This document shows, piece after piece, positions 27,915 through 50,000 of a DNA stretch of 64,000 nucleotides. Each line of letters starts with the position of its first letter. The stretch's first letter is position 1. The position numbers and the translations under genes were made by a program. The stretch is from Lumbricus terrestris (taxonomy: Eukaryota > Annelida > Clitellata > Crassiclitellata > Lumbricidae). The notes under the pieces are model-generated. The model was given only the letters and a program-made list of their open reading frames with translations, did not search any database and was not told where the DNA came from. The stretch lies in the NCBI GenBank assembly GCA_949752735.1, contig OX457041.1:29166900-29230899 (forward strand), written 5' to 3'.

Positions 27915-28908
27915 GATCAGAATGACAACTTTGATTTACTTCTTAATTAATCAAGTTTATTCACAATTAAAGTAAAAGTAAACGCTAAAGAGGAATTAAC
28001 TAAACAGTCGAAAATCGTTCACAACTTGGAAAATTATCACAATGTCCCAAATTCACTTAATGGCGATTAATCTCGGTTTTCCCCATTTTACCTTAATTTC
28101 TACATACCTTAACTTGGGAACGGAAGCTGGGAAAGCAAGGGTTTAATCCACAGAAACGACGCAAGTATGAGTGTAATCCACGCAATGATTCGCTGACGGT
28201 GCAATTTATACTCCACGTTTGCACAAAGATAATTTCTCGGTAATCCAGTGAGATATATATTCCAGAGTGATATAATCCACGTTTCGCGTAGTTGCCGATA
28301 ACAATTTACTCCAATTTGAATTAATATTCCACGATTCAGACCGAATTTCTTACATAAATCGCAAATTCACCAGAGCTCTTGTCAAATCGACTTATCGCCT
28401 CCGCGGCCAGGACAAGACTGAATTTCAGACACGTGCTGACGCGAGATTGGCACCTAAACCGCGTTTCCAGACAAAGGCCTGCTTAAGGTATAGGCTTGGG
28501 TTTTTCCACTAACGTTAAGGTATACGAACCACTTTATCATTAAGCCTCAATTTGGTCTAGAAAGCCAGACAACCTATGTTTTAACATGGACCACTTTATC
28601 ATACAGCCTCGATTCAATTCAGACTAGGCGGCAAATTTTACTGCTTACGTCAGCCTGTCCGGGCAGGACTGTCGTAGCACACGGGCCTATGTCTAAATGT
28701 CCTGCTGCGTATCGCTGCGTATCTCTGCGTATTATTAAATATTGCTGCGTGTTTAATGTCAACAGGTCCTTGAGTGCGTTTCACGGCGAAGATATTATAT
28801 TAATAAATTTAGCGTTGCAGGCCCTCCCGGTGTATTTTAATCAGTATAATCGCCATTAATATTAATACAATAATCGCAATTAAATCGTAAAATGTAACAT
28901 TCGTTACA
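27240..28908 (-). repeat. LTR copy 1 (1,669 bp), most diverged
   Basis: Differs from the other two LTRs by about ten substitutions and by lacking 17 bp of small insertions: GGCCTA at a TA, GGCTA at a TA, an ACGT duplication and two single bases. It is in 3' LTR position for the minus-strand element. Its LTR-encoded ORF is therefore followed by flanking DNA instead of the primer-binding site. Confidence 0.92.
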
Positions 28909-29828
28909 CTGCCCACCGACCTCTCTTCTTTTAAAAGTTCTTCAACTGGGAGAAGATCTTTTAAAAGGCATTCTCTCTACTCATTCCAAGTTAACATGAT
29001 AAAACATAGCGATAATGCACAAGCAATGTCAGAGCAGTATCAAAGCAATCCAATGTCAATGCAGCAACATATAAACAATTCTGGCCATAGGAACAATGTC
29101 TCATCACACAGTACACATTCATTACTAAATTTCGCAGGTCTACACCATAGAGACCATGACTCATCAGTCATCACAAAATACGAAACGCTACTAGATTTTA
29201 CGGGCCGAGCATCAGGCTTCATTACAAGCATGCTATAGAACCCTTCTAGTCTACATACAATATCTCAAGACCAATGTCCTATACCTCAGCAAACTGCAAT
29301 GTATCTATCTGCCTATTCAACAAATGGAAGCTTACTGTCTACTACACTGCCATCACTTCAATGCATAAATCCACTGATGCCTATCAGTTCTTCAGTAACG
29401 CATAGCACCAATCAATGCAATTATCCATCCACGCATATCAGTACATACGTACACAAAGCATCAATCAACGATCAACTAATGCAGCTCATGCACAACTAAT
29501 GCCGTTATCTGTTCACAGTAAAGCATAAAATAATCATATAATCGCTAACTAACATAGCGCATCATCAATCATCGACATGTAAAGTTTTCCAAGTACAGCG
29601 ATCAATCAACCACCAAGTTACATGTCAATCTTACAATTCTAGTTAATATCTACTCAGGACTTTATTCATTTTACCAAGGATTGTCTTAACTAGGGCAAGC
29701 TATTTTCTGAAAGTTCTGGAAATAAAAACAGAGAAATCTCTTCTCTTCAAGTTCATATTCATCATAATCAAACTAAACGCTAGAGCACTTTTCTAGAAGC
29801 TACTACTCCCCGCAATTAAGCGGCTTCC
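28909..29828 (-). other. 3' untranslated internal region of LTR unit 1, with polypurine tract
   Basis: About 920 bp between the Gag stop and the downstream LTR. Next to the LTR the minus strand reads AAAAGAAGAGAGGTCGGTGG then GCAG, a polypurine tract suitable for plus-strand priming. The rest has no frame of recognisable content. Plus-strand ORFs of 60-80 codons here are not protein-like. It occupies the place where pol would lie in a complete element. Confidence 0.75.
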
Positions 29829-34614
<4,786 letters not shown>

Positions 34615-35534
34615 CTGCCCACCGACCTCTCTTCTTTTAAAAGTTCTTCAACTGGGAGAAGATCTTTTAAAAGGCATTCTCTCTACTCATTCCAAGTTAA
34701 CATGATAAAACATAGCGATAATGCACAAGCAATGTCAGAGCAGTATCAAAGCAATCCAATGTCAATGCAGCAACATATAAACAATTCTGGCCATAGGAAC
34801 AATGTCTCATCACACAGTACACATTCATTACTAAATTTCGCAGGTCTACACCATAGAGACCATGACTCATCAGTCATCACAAAATACGAAACGCTACTAG
34901 ATTTTACGGGCCGAGCATCAGGCTTCATTACAAGCATGCTATAGAACCCTTCTAGTCTACATACAATATCTCAAGACCAATGTCCTATACCTCAGCAAAC
35001 TGCAATGTATCTATCTGCCTATTCAACAAATGGAAGCTTACTGTCTACTACACTGCCATCACTTCAATGCATAAATCCACTGATGCCTATCAGTTCTTCA
35101 GTAACGCATAGCACCAATCAATGCAATTATCCATCCACGCATATCAGTACATACGTACACAAAGCATCAATCAACGATCAACTAATGCAGCTCATGCACA
35201 ACTAATGCCGTTATCTGTTCACAGTAAAGCATAAAATAATCATATAATCGCTAACTAACATAGCGCATCATCAATCATCGACATGTAAAGTTTTCCAAGT
35301 ACAGCGATCAATCAACCACCAAGTTACATGTCAATCTTACAATTCTAGTTAATATCTACTCAGGACTTTATTCATTTTACCAAGGATTGTCTTAACTAGG
35401 GCAAGCTATTTTCTGAAAGTTCTGGAAATAAAAACAGAGAAATCTCTTCTCTTCAAGTTCATATTCATCATAATCAAACTAAACGCTAGAGCACTTTTCT
35501 AGAAGCTACTACTCCCCGCAATTAAGCGGCTTCC
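34615..35534 (-). other. 3' untranslated internal region of LTR unit 2, with polypurine tract
   Basis: Copy of the 28,909-29,828 region, 5,706 bp away, with the same purine tract next to the LTR and no protein-like frame. Confidence 0.75.
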
Positions 35535-40320
<4,786 letters not shown>

Positions 40321-41744
40321 GAGTCACGAGACTACATGTAGTTATTCTCTTTGCAACTTATGCAGCGGTAGTATGGATCGAGAAGGTTGGAACCATCGAC
40401 GTATATACGTCGATGGCAAAGTGCGTCGATGGTTGGAACCACCCGATTTTCAGAACAATAATTATTTTCTATTCAGCCTAAGCGCCAATGAAGTTACAGT
40501 TCTGCAAAGTGTTAGAGGAAATGCATTTAAGTTAGCTTTCAAAATCAATATCTAGGCCTATGTATATTCGTTTTATTCAATAAACAACAGACAGAACGCT
40601 GTAGGTTTACATTAACAGTAGGCTATGGCTGCTTAAAGCTTACATGTATGGTCAAAATAGTTAGTACATGTTTTTGAATAACATTCTTGGAATAAAGTTT
40701 AACGAGTCTTTATTGGGGAGGATGAAATTGTGAGCCCTTTCCCTAAAGTTATATAATGGATCACGTTGTAGTGGAAAGAGGTTACGGAGGACATGAAGTT
40801 CGTTTCCCAGAACAGTTTTGAAAAGCACCTTATCAGCCTCTTGAGCTAAAGAGATGGATGACTTTTATAATTTCACATTGGTTATATGGTGGGAATAAAA
40901 TCTAGTCTTAAGTAGGCCTAGGCTTACCCGAACCTCGAGATCTCCATAAAAACGATAGATTTGCTGCGTGGGCAACCTAGGCCTATATAGGCCTACATGT
41001 AGGCCTACTGTTGTCTCTCCTCTTTGGCAACCGCTGTCTCTCGTTTTCTTTATTAAGTCATCATGCACTGCTCTCAGTCTGGATGTTTGCTTGTCTCTCT
41101 CTGTCTCCCGATCTTCGGCACCCCTTCTCTTCGTCACTACTTAATTTATCTTAGACCTATCATGGACAGCTGTAATTTATCGGTCTCTTGTTTTACGTCG
41201 CTGTAGCATGCTCTCTTGGTGGCATTCGTGGTCTTTGATCTGCTTGTTTCTTCCTTTGTCATCTTTCGTATCCGCAGTCTTTATGCTTGTTCACTGCTAT
41301 TTCTCTGTCCGTCCGTCCGTCCGTCCGTCCCTCCCGCCCTCCTTCCTTCCCTGAAGTTCCCCCTCAAGCAAAGAAATCTTATCCTATTCTAGCTGGTATA
41401 GTAGGGCCTAGGTTTAACAGGCCTACGGTTCAGAGCACCGAAGTTAATATAGCCTACTATAGTTATTATTGAAACTGAAATAAGAACATTGAGAACTGTA
41501 AATAATAATAGCGCTAAGTAATTAAGATTATTGGTGATGAAGGACTAAAATTCAAATTATAAGTTAAATTCAAGAACACGGAACTGAGTTAGAACTGGAC
41601 TAGGCCTGAGAATTAGCATATTATTATTATTTATTATTTATTTTAGAAGTAGCCTAAGAAAAGCGATCATTAGCAGTGGATGTAAAAGGAAAAAACATTC
41701 ACAATATATCATAATATGTATATTTATATATATACATATATATA
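40321..41744. other. Intergenic, no gene recognised; perfect palindrome and microsatellites
   Basis: A perfect 24-bp palindrome (half-site CCATCGACGTAT) lies at 40,393-40,416, and its arm CGTCGATGG is repeated once more at 40,425-40,433. TAGGCCTA motifs cluster between 40,550 and 41,010. A (CCGT)n tract is at 41,308-41,330 and (TA)n at 41,715-41,745. No supported ORF. Confidence 0.5.
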
Positions 41745-41745
41745 T

Positions 41746-42500
41746 CCAACATTCATGTTGACAATCCATCTGACTCTCTTGCAATCGACTTTCCGAACCT
41801 CCTCTCATCAGTCAATCTCGTCCAACATGTCAACTTCCCGACCCACATCAAGAATCATACCCTTGACCTAGTCATAACTGCCAACAACATCTCCCTTTTA
41901 TCTCCCAAGCTATCAAACTCTATTCTCATCATAACTGACCATTAATTACTTCATCATGGTTGACCTTGAAATTAAGCGCTTTGCTCGACCCCGTCCTTCG
42001 GATTCCTTCCACTCCTTAATTCTATCGCACATGGACATGGTCCATTAATTGAATTTCAGACCCTCATCAAAGATTCTCAGTTGTCAACTTGTTCTTAATC
42101 CTCCTTCTTTTCTTGTCTTGCTACAATTCCACTCTTTCCAACCACCTTAATTGACATTCACGCACCACTCCTCCTGAATTCCGATCCCTTTCAGTCCCTC
42201 GATCATCACTACTAATCACACGTACGCCACTTTCCTCAGGCTCCTCCATCCATCACACCTCGGACTTTTTCATTCGAAACTTAAGACATTCCTTTTCAAG
42301 AACTTTTACCCTGTCTCGATCATCTGATCCTCCATGCACCCTCCAATTTCCGGCTCACACGACACCCGCCTTAGTAACTGTTCCGCCCCACTGATCCTAT
42401 ACTCGACCCGGACCACCATGGTCTTACGGACAACCCTTTTGACTCAACGCAGTGCTCGTGAATAAGCTGGTGACCCGCGCTTGGCTTTCGAGTAGCGCTT
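41746..42500 (+). mobile_element. LINE fragment (L2/CR1-like), internally deleted
   Basis: Plus-strand reading from 41,751 encodes the end of an endonuclease domain (HVDNPSDS, ..NHTLDLVITANN..ITDH) and then a stop. About 300 bp later, near 42,270, comes the C-terminal RT motif FHSKLKTFLF. The reverse transcriptase core is missing. The left edge follows directly on a (TA)n tract, as the other LINE begins at (GAT)n. Confidence 0.7.
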
Positions 42501-43563
42501 TAGAAATTTGGAGATTACGATTGCGATTACGATATCAGGATAAATGGACCTGTGGATTCAATTAAAGAAGGAGTCAATTAAAGGACCTCATATGAAATAG
42601 TTTTAGGGCCATTACTTAGGGCCTCTTAGGCTATGTAGGCCTATAGGAATGGCTCAGTAGGCCACATACTTATTCGAATAATCGACGACCTGTAAGGTCC
42701 TACAGGGTGGGCCAGCAAAAAACGAATCGTCTTTGCACGCATAACTGTTCCTGATAGTAATGTGCATGCATGGTTTAGAATGAGGTCAGAATGAAATGAT
42801 GAGTTTCTTTGTCACACGATTGTCGGCGATAATGGCAATTCTGTAGCCTACAAACTATTTTCTCTTAGCCTACTGTAAACATATAGCCAACGGGGAAGGT
42901 GGGGTTAAGGAGTGACCCACCGCTGGGCCTATTATAGCCCACCGCTGGGCCTATTATAGGCCTAGGTTTATGAGAAGCTGCAATGCAGTGCAAAACTTGG
43001 TTCGGTTTCCGGGAGATGGTAAGTTTTACTTTTGAGTGTTTTTGAAGGAGGTCCGAACGGGGGTTTCGTTGTCACACAGATCTACTTTAGCTAATTAGCT
43101 TAATGCTAGCATAATACCTAATTAACTTCTTGTTAGAAACTTAGAATTATTAGATTTGTGCTGAGAAATCTGACATGGAAACTCGTGTCAAATTGTGCAT
43201 GATCCAGTTGCTTTCTGTCTAATAGATGTCGCCACAATATACTTGCGGCATTTTATGCAAAATGTGGCATTTTTCTCAACTTGCAAGTGTCTATTCTGTC
43301 AAAAATTATTTTTCGAGTTTTATCCATATAGGGCCTACTCAGAAAAAATAAATCCAATGCAAAACGCAAGCAAGACGTGAAATTTTCCTGTCCGCTAGAG
43401 GTCTGCGCTCCAGTTAGACACACAACATTACAATGACTTTCTGTCCTTTGTATTATAGGTGCTGGGAGTCGGACTTAGACCTAGATCATGATGACTTATG
43501 CACAGAAAGTCGTGTCAAGTTTCGTGTTTTATTGTTTTGCTTGCTTTAGGCTATTAATTTAAC
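42501..43563. other. Intergenic/promoter side of the neuregulin gene, no other gene seen
   Basis: Contains a direct 22-bp duplication (CCCACCGCTGGGCCTATTAT core, 42,917-42,960) and TAGGCCTA motifs. No clear TATA box was recognised. Upstream untranslated exons cannot be excluded. Confidence 0.4.
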
Positions 43564-44041
43564 ATGCGGTATTTTATTATGCAACAGTTAATTCCTTTCT
43601 TTTTGTTCTACTTTGTAAAAGTTTTGGGTAGCGAGAAATGCTCTGTTGTGGATACTCCATTGTATATGTCCAGCCTGGCCCTTCGGACCGTGTCTTCAGA
43701 TGTAGTGTTTGAAGGGCGCCCCCTACAGACTCTCGTTTTCCAGCCATCGGATACTGGACTGGGGCAGTGGAATATCTCCTTTGTGGTCGTTACAGTCTAC
43801 AAAGGAAAAACTATTCCGGTGTCAGCGACTGTTATTGTTGGCGTCGTGGACGGAGCCGATTTCGTAGGGGAAACCAACGTATCGTGCTTGTTGTCAAAGA
43901 CGCCGAATGACGATCTATATGTTGTTTTTGTCAACCAGTCTTCGTCTACATTGGACAGGTTTTACTTTTCATCTGGGACGTTTGTGCGATCTTCTGATCA
44001 AGTTATTCAGCAAGTGAAAGACTATGCCTGTGCGAAATGTG
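43564..44041 (+). CDS. NRG: NRG exon 1: signal peptide and GGF/kringle-like domain
   Basis: ATG 43,564 opens a hydrophobic signal sequence (to about residue 22, VLG before SEKC). The mature part has VVFEGRPLQ, a later C108 followed by a beta-rich YVVFVNQSS stretch, and the terminal C156-x2-C159. This pattern (a VxEG motif, a lone Cys, then CxxC just before the Ig domain) matches the N-terminal domain of type II (GGF) neuregulins. N-glycosylation sequons are at 70, 105 and 124. The donor is at 44,042 (G then GTGAGT), with one base of the next codon in this exon. Confidence 0.82.
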
Positions 44042-47000
44042 GTGAGTTCATTTGCATGCTGCAGTGCAATAGCAACAGAGTAATATGTAAGTTTTGGCAT
44101 CGGCTGAGTCACAGAAAGAGATGATCTCAGGACCAGATTTGATGTTAAAAATTTAGTATCATCCTAATCAATTGCCCTTATCATCGCAGGTGACTAAGAA
44201 TGGCCACTTTATGCTGTGGAAGGAAGCTGAGTGAGGACGAAGTATAACATAAGCCAGATATTGCTGGGCAAGACTCCGTTGAACCTTGAGGAACTAATTG
44301 GTGGGCCATTTTGAGCTCTAGGTGGAACTTTATATTGGGATGGTTGTTCTAATGCCCAACAGCTTTTTAAAAGTGGTTATGACGGTTGCTGCCAAATTTT
44401 GATCCCATTCGCATGTGTTAAGTGTAAAGATGCTTCTTAAACATGTAATTATGATTATAGATCTATGTGAGTTATTTCAATTCATGCTGGAATCTTATGT
44501 CATCTTTTGGAGCCATACTCAAGAATTGCCTTATAACAATGAATGTTAAAAATTATGGGTTTGCTTATGTCAGCTGAAATAACATGGAATCAGAATCTGC
44601 AACGGTTGTATGTAAAAATTCGTTTTGGGACAAGGTGCGTTGTAACGAACCTTGGAGTATGTGAACTTGGAATAAAATTTCGTATGCTACAGTTTTTCTG
44701 TGACTTGTTATTTAGGATTACCAATTAAAGTTCGTCTTCCTAAGTCTGTAAAAGTTCAAGAAGGAGCAAAGCTGAAGCTCAAGTGTCAGATTATCGGTGG
44801 AGGCAAGCCAAAGATCTACTGGAGCAAGGATGGCCAGACGTTACTGTTTAACAATCATGTGACTCTTGCTAATAGGTTGGTGTTTACTTTGCATTTTCTC
44901 TATTTGTCGCATCTCTGCTCAATCTGCTGCGCCACAAACTGGGCTATAAATGAGTAAATGCTGTCTAGTGAGAAGATCACTTCTCTGGAATAATTGCCTT
45001 GCAGCCTGAAGCGTGGACTCCTTGGCTTTGCATGCATCTTGTATACTATGACTGCTTGAAAGCTCTTTTTGTTCGATTGTGGTTTGATGCGATTGGCTGT
45101 CGCTTTCTGTCGGTGATGCAAGCCCTGGTTAAACTCTTCTGTTCAATTTCTTTTTGTGTGTTGTGAAGTCAGTAGTGCCTATCATGAACTTCCTTGTCCT
45201 TCCTGACGCTGCGAAAATTGTACTATTACAATTACAAAGAGAATTTTCTTTCAATTGTAAATACTATAAGAAGGTCAATTTACATTATTATGCTTCATAA
45301 GATTGGCTGATACTGCACTTTACTGACAGTGACAGCCACTGTTACAGCATTGGTACATTGCATCATATAATTCTAACTTTATTGACAATTGTTTTCTTAT
45401 CTGACCATTTATAAAGCGCTTCTCGCAGCAAGAGCCTTTCAGAAGCGCTCCCAGTGCGTTTAACTCCGAGAAAAAAGGCATGTTTTTAGACGGGAGAAAG
45501 ACGATGATACACTACCAGAGAGGATGGCAGAGCGAACTGATGGGGGAAGCCCATTCCATAAGGAGGGACCAATGCAGGCAAATGATCTGGATTGAGCCAT
45601 GGCAGTCCTGACTCGGGGGACAAAGAGGTCAAGCCGATCAGAGGACCTAAGAGGACGCAGCGAAGTGGCAGAAAGGGGGTGATGTATCTGATCGCACAGA
45701 TATCTCGGAGCAAGACCAATTTGAGACTTAACATGTTGGCTGCGAGGGACGTGTATACATGTCCCCCACTGAGTCATTTAACACAGCAAATCAGCGGTCA
45801 ACGTGTTAAGAACCAGAATCAGAACTTTAAATTGTGTGCGGACCGAGAGAGGAAGCCAGTGAAGTTGTTCAGTCATGAATGTAGAAATGTGGGAGAATCG
45901 AGGAAGACGGGCAATGAGCCTAGCAGCAGCATTGTGTACAGATTGCAGAGGAGCTAGGCGAACCTTAGGCAGGCCAATAATGACAGAATTGCAATAGTCA
46001 ATCCGAGAACATACAAAAGCGTGAACAATTGAAGTAAAGATCGAAGATGAGACAGATTTGCGAATAGCCCTGAGACGCCTTAGCTGGAAGTAGGAAGAGC
46101 GAGTAGCTGGAAGTAGGAAGAGCGAGTAGCTGGAAGTAGGAAGATATGTCATCGCATAATGCCTGAATTAATGGTTGCTCATCACTGTCAGAATTCTGTA
46201 GTCTGTGTCGCATTGCAGAGTCTCTCCCTTAAAAGTCTCCCCTGCCCCGGAGACCATTTCGAAATAGATTATCCCTGGCAGATCTATTTCAGAATAAATT
46301 CGACCCCATAGACTGTATGCTGAAATAATGTCTCCGGGAGGGGGGAAAGAGAATATTTCATCTTCCGCTGAAATGAAGTCTCCCGTTCAAATAAAAATAG
46401 GCTACAGTCACATGAAATTTATGGCTAACCCATTTAAAATGCTAGTTTGTATTGCTAAATTACTTAACAAGACATACGTCCCCTGCTATAAAGCAGAAAA
46501 CTTTGTTCCAATTCAAAGTTACTGGGGAAAAAATGTCAATTCAGCCAGGGGAGACTCTGCTCCGGTGGGGAGGAGGATGGCTGGACTTTATTTTGTGACA
46601 CCAGCAGAGAAGTTCGATGAAACTCGAATAGATCAGGCAACCAGAAATCAGTGTTTGCATGTTTTCACTGAACATTTTATGGCACCCAATAAACATGTAG
46701 CTCCTTTTTTGTTTCATTTTTCACTTTATCAGTCACTTGAATGCACACTCTGCCAACCTCAGTTATGTAAAGAATTCATTAGGAACAATGATTTCATCTG
46801 TAAACAAATGATGATGACGTGATTGTATATACACACTTGTATTATATGGCAACTCTTGTACCAGACCTTTAAGTACCTCTCAAAAGCGCTTGGCTGGCCT
46901 GCTGAATAGCTGGCAACTAAGTGGTGTTAAGTTTATTGTAAGAACATCCAATTCATCTGTAAACAAATAGGACTTAGAAAATGGTTGAAGTCACGACCGA

Positions 47001-50000
47001 GGGAGGCTCATGTGCACACACAAAGACTCCCCACAGCAAAGGAATCCCATTCATAGATCTATGAGGATTGACACCATTTTTGTTGTTCTTTGTCATGTTG
47101 TATTCAGGATATAAATACAGTTCAAAAGATATTTGCGAAGTCAATGATTGTTTAACTATATATGTAAGTCATGTTTCAATGCCTTTGAGAAGTACACGTG
47201 CACCATACAAGTATTTTGTACCCTTGAGATGCGTCCATGTCCTGTTCAATAAACTTGTGTGTAGTAATGATTTTTATTCAAATCAAGATTCTGTAATTGC
47301 TTGGATTTGATTCAATTAATGGAGTTTGTGGCTAGTGCATAGATATACTACAATCTCTGATTGGCATCTACGGGTTGAAATGAGATTGACTTATAAAGAT
47401 GTTATTTGAAAGTCGACTTCAATTTAGGATCTATGCTCTCATTGGATTTTGTGTTGTTGCATTGAGCCTTTTGTAGTCTATGTGAAGAGATGCAATGTCA
47501 TCTTTGAGATTTGGGGACTCTAATCCCTAGGTTTTGTATGACTTCTCATCTTGAGGGGTGTTCTAAACCCTTTTCTAAGTTATCTAACTTCTCATCTCTG
47601 TCCATCCTCTGGTCTTGATTGCCTTTTGTATTTCTGATCCTCATTGTTCTGTTGTCTTTTTCTTCTCCATGTTATGCTCTTATTGCTTCTCACTGTATTT
47701 TTCTCCCGTATTTCTATCCTCCTTTCATCACATTGTCATCCCCTGTCGAGGTTTCTTGTTCAAGCAATATTATGGCTATTAAAGTTCTTTTGCTTAATTT
47801 CACTTCCTATATCCAAACTTCTTCAGTGGCGTATTCATTGGGATTGAGGAGCTGCATTTTGAATGTGAATAGGGAATTCACTGTGTGATGCATTCAGAAA
47901 TCTGTTCATTTTGTTTTCAATCGTATTGTTATAGCTTGATAAACAAAACTGCTGCATGTGAGCATTTTTATGTGACTTCTTCACATTTGAGTCATATGGG
48001 TCTGTGTATATCTTATGAGATCTGATGGACTAAAGATCAATAGTCATGCAGAGGCATCGTTTCAGAGTTCATAGAACTTTGAAAGAATAGACAAGACTGT
48101 TGTCTGGAAGGCAGAAGAAGAGCTTTCTTGTCTGTCGGTTCTGTTTTAGTGGTTCTCTTTGTCTGTCTTCATCTGTTTCTATCTGTTTGCCTATCTCCAC
48201 CTGTCTGTCTGTATCAGTTGTTTCTATGTCGGTCAGTTTAGTTTACAGCAGGAGGTGATTTAATATATTATGGATAAATACTGGACCATTTAAAAACTGC
48301 TGCCACAATGTGATTTTTCATGTTGCTGCCTTTTGGTGGCTTGTGGGAGTATGAGGTTAGTCATATGCATTATGCTTGGGTGTTGTTGTGCGTAGTACTA
48401 GTGATATTTATATGTGACGTTAATAGTCACGTTATGTCATATGTATTGTTGGCTGTGTTGTTGCCGTAAGAATGTCTGAGTGAACAATTTCTGAAGTAAT
48501 AACTTGTATCTAATTTTATTCCTGGATCAGTTGTGAATGGTTGGATGTTAATTTGTTAAACTTAAGAAACAATAAGGGAATAAATGATTTTACTCAGGGT
48601 TTTATAGGGTGTTATGTCTCCTTAATGATTATAAAAATAATAATAATATCAAAGCACTTTAGGATTTGCTTCAAATTTGAGCTTCTGTTGTGGGGGATGA
48701 GGCCTGCATTGCCAGACATTCAGCAACAGCTCCTTGCATAATTTTTTAGTCCTAAGTGATCATATATACCTTGGCAAAAAACATAATAATACTAATAATA
48801 TATAATAATAAGGATTGTAGTGGTATAAATAATAATGATAATTAATAGGAATATAAATGAGGAGAAATGTCTGTTTGTGCATTGTCATGTCAACATTCGT
48901 TTAACACGCCATGTACTGACAAGCGGATAGTTGCTCACCTGGTGAAGTGGGCGAGCAACAGACTCTGGTAGGGGAGCTCCTGTCTTGCTTAAGCAGCAAT
49001 CACCTGACATGGGAAATTTGGAAATGACTTAAATATCTTTGAAACTGTTTGAATCATCTGTCGTCTTGCTCATAACTTGAGAATTGTTTTTTTTATTCTA
49101 CTCTGTCATTGATTGTGAATGATATGGGTAAGTCGTATGCATTCATTGCATAAGTAAGATTGGGTGTTATGTCATCCCATGTCTTCAAGCATATCTCTAG
49201 CAAAGATATTGGTCTCTATCCATCAGTGGGCTCTGTGTCGGTGTTGAAGTGGACTGCCTTGATTGCTATAGTTAGCTTTTTGGTTGTATCTCACAGCCAA
49301 ACATGCTGAAAGTCCAGAGACATTTCAATTGTTTAATAGTTGAACTACAACGCATGCCAGAAATATATTAACATGCAACGTCTGAGCTGAAATCTTTGCA
49401 TTGGATTCCTCTTCAGCAAAGGATTTGCTTCAAATTTGAGCTCACAGATTATATCGATCCTTATTCCCAGACTTATTATTCTATACGAGGCCATCCGAGG
49501 ATGCTTCTGATTTATACTTCTGACCTTTTTTCAAATTGCTTATCCACCATTGGCTGCCCTAAGGTCTTCAACGACTGATGACTATTGGCTCATAGGCTAT
49601 TGAGCTGACCTTGGCTTTGATGCAACCCCATTGGTTGATGCTTTCTGTATTAAACACAAGCATTGCAGAAAGCACTATACTTTTTGCAAAACTAGAGAAG
49701 GTATAGCTCTCTTCACACTGCTGGCACACTGCTTTTAACCTACCACAGTCCGTGCATCTCTGGCTGCAAACTCCATCTACTTTGCTTCTCTTAGTTAAAT
49801 AATAATAATAGTATTCTCTTTATTAACAATCCGGTTGACACACCGCAACCGGTTACAATGCAGTTTCAACAATTCACAAGAACAGAGATCACAGAATGCA
49901 AAAATCTTAACTATATACTAACTGAGCAGATCGCCTGCAATATATGGCGCCAATGGCAGCCTGCAAAGCATATCCGCCCAACGGGGGCTCGAACTCACTA

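Noticed and set aside
28996..29499. Plus-strand frames of 60-80 codons in the LTR element's 3' region, repeated at 34,702-35,205
   Set aside because: Repeated only because the unit is duplicated. Opposite to the element's coding strand and not protein-like.
46328..46822. 164-codon plus-strand frame inside NRG intron 2
   Set aside because: No family recognised. The region around 46,234-46,350 has inverted GTCTCC..GGAGAC words suggesting an unclassified repeat, so a nested gene is not supported.
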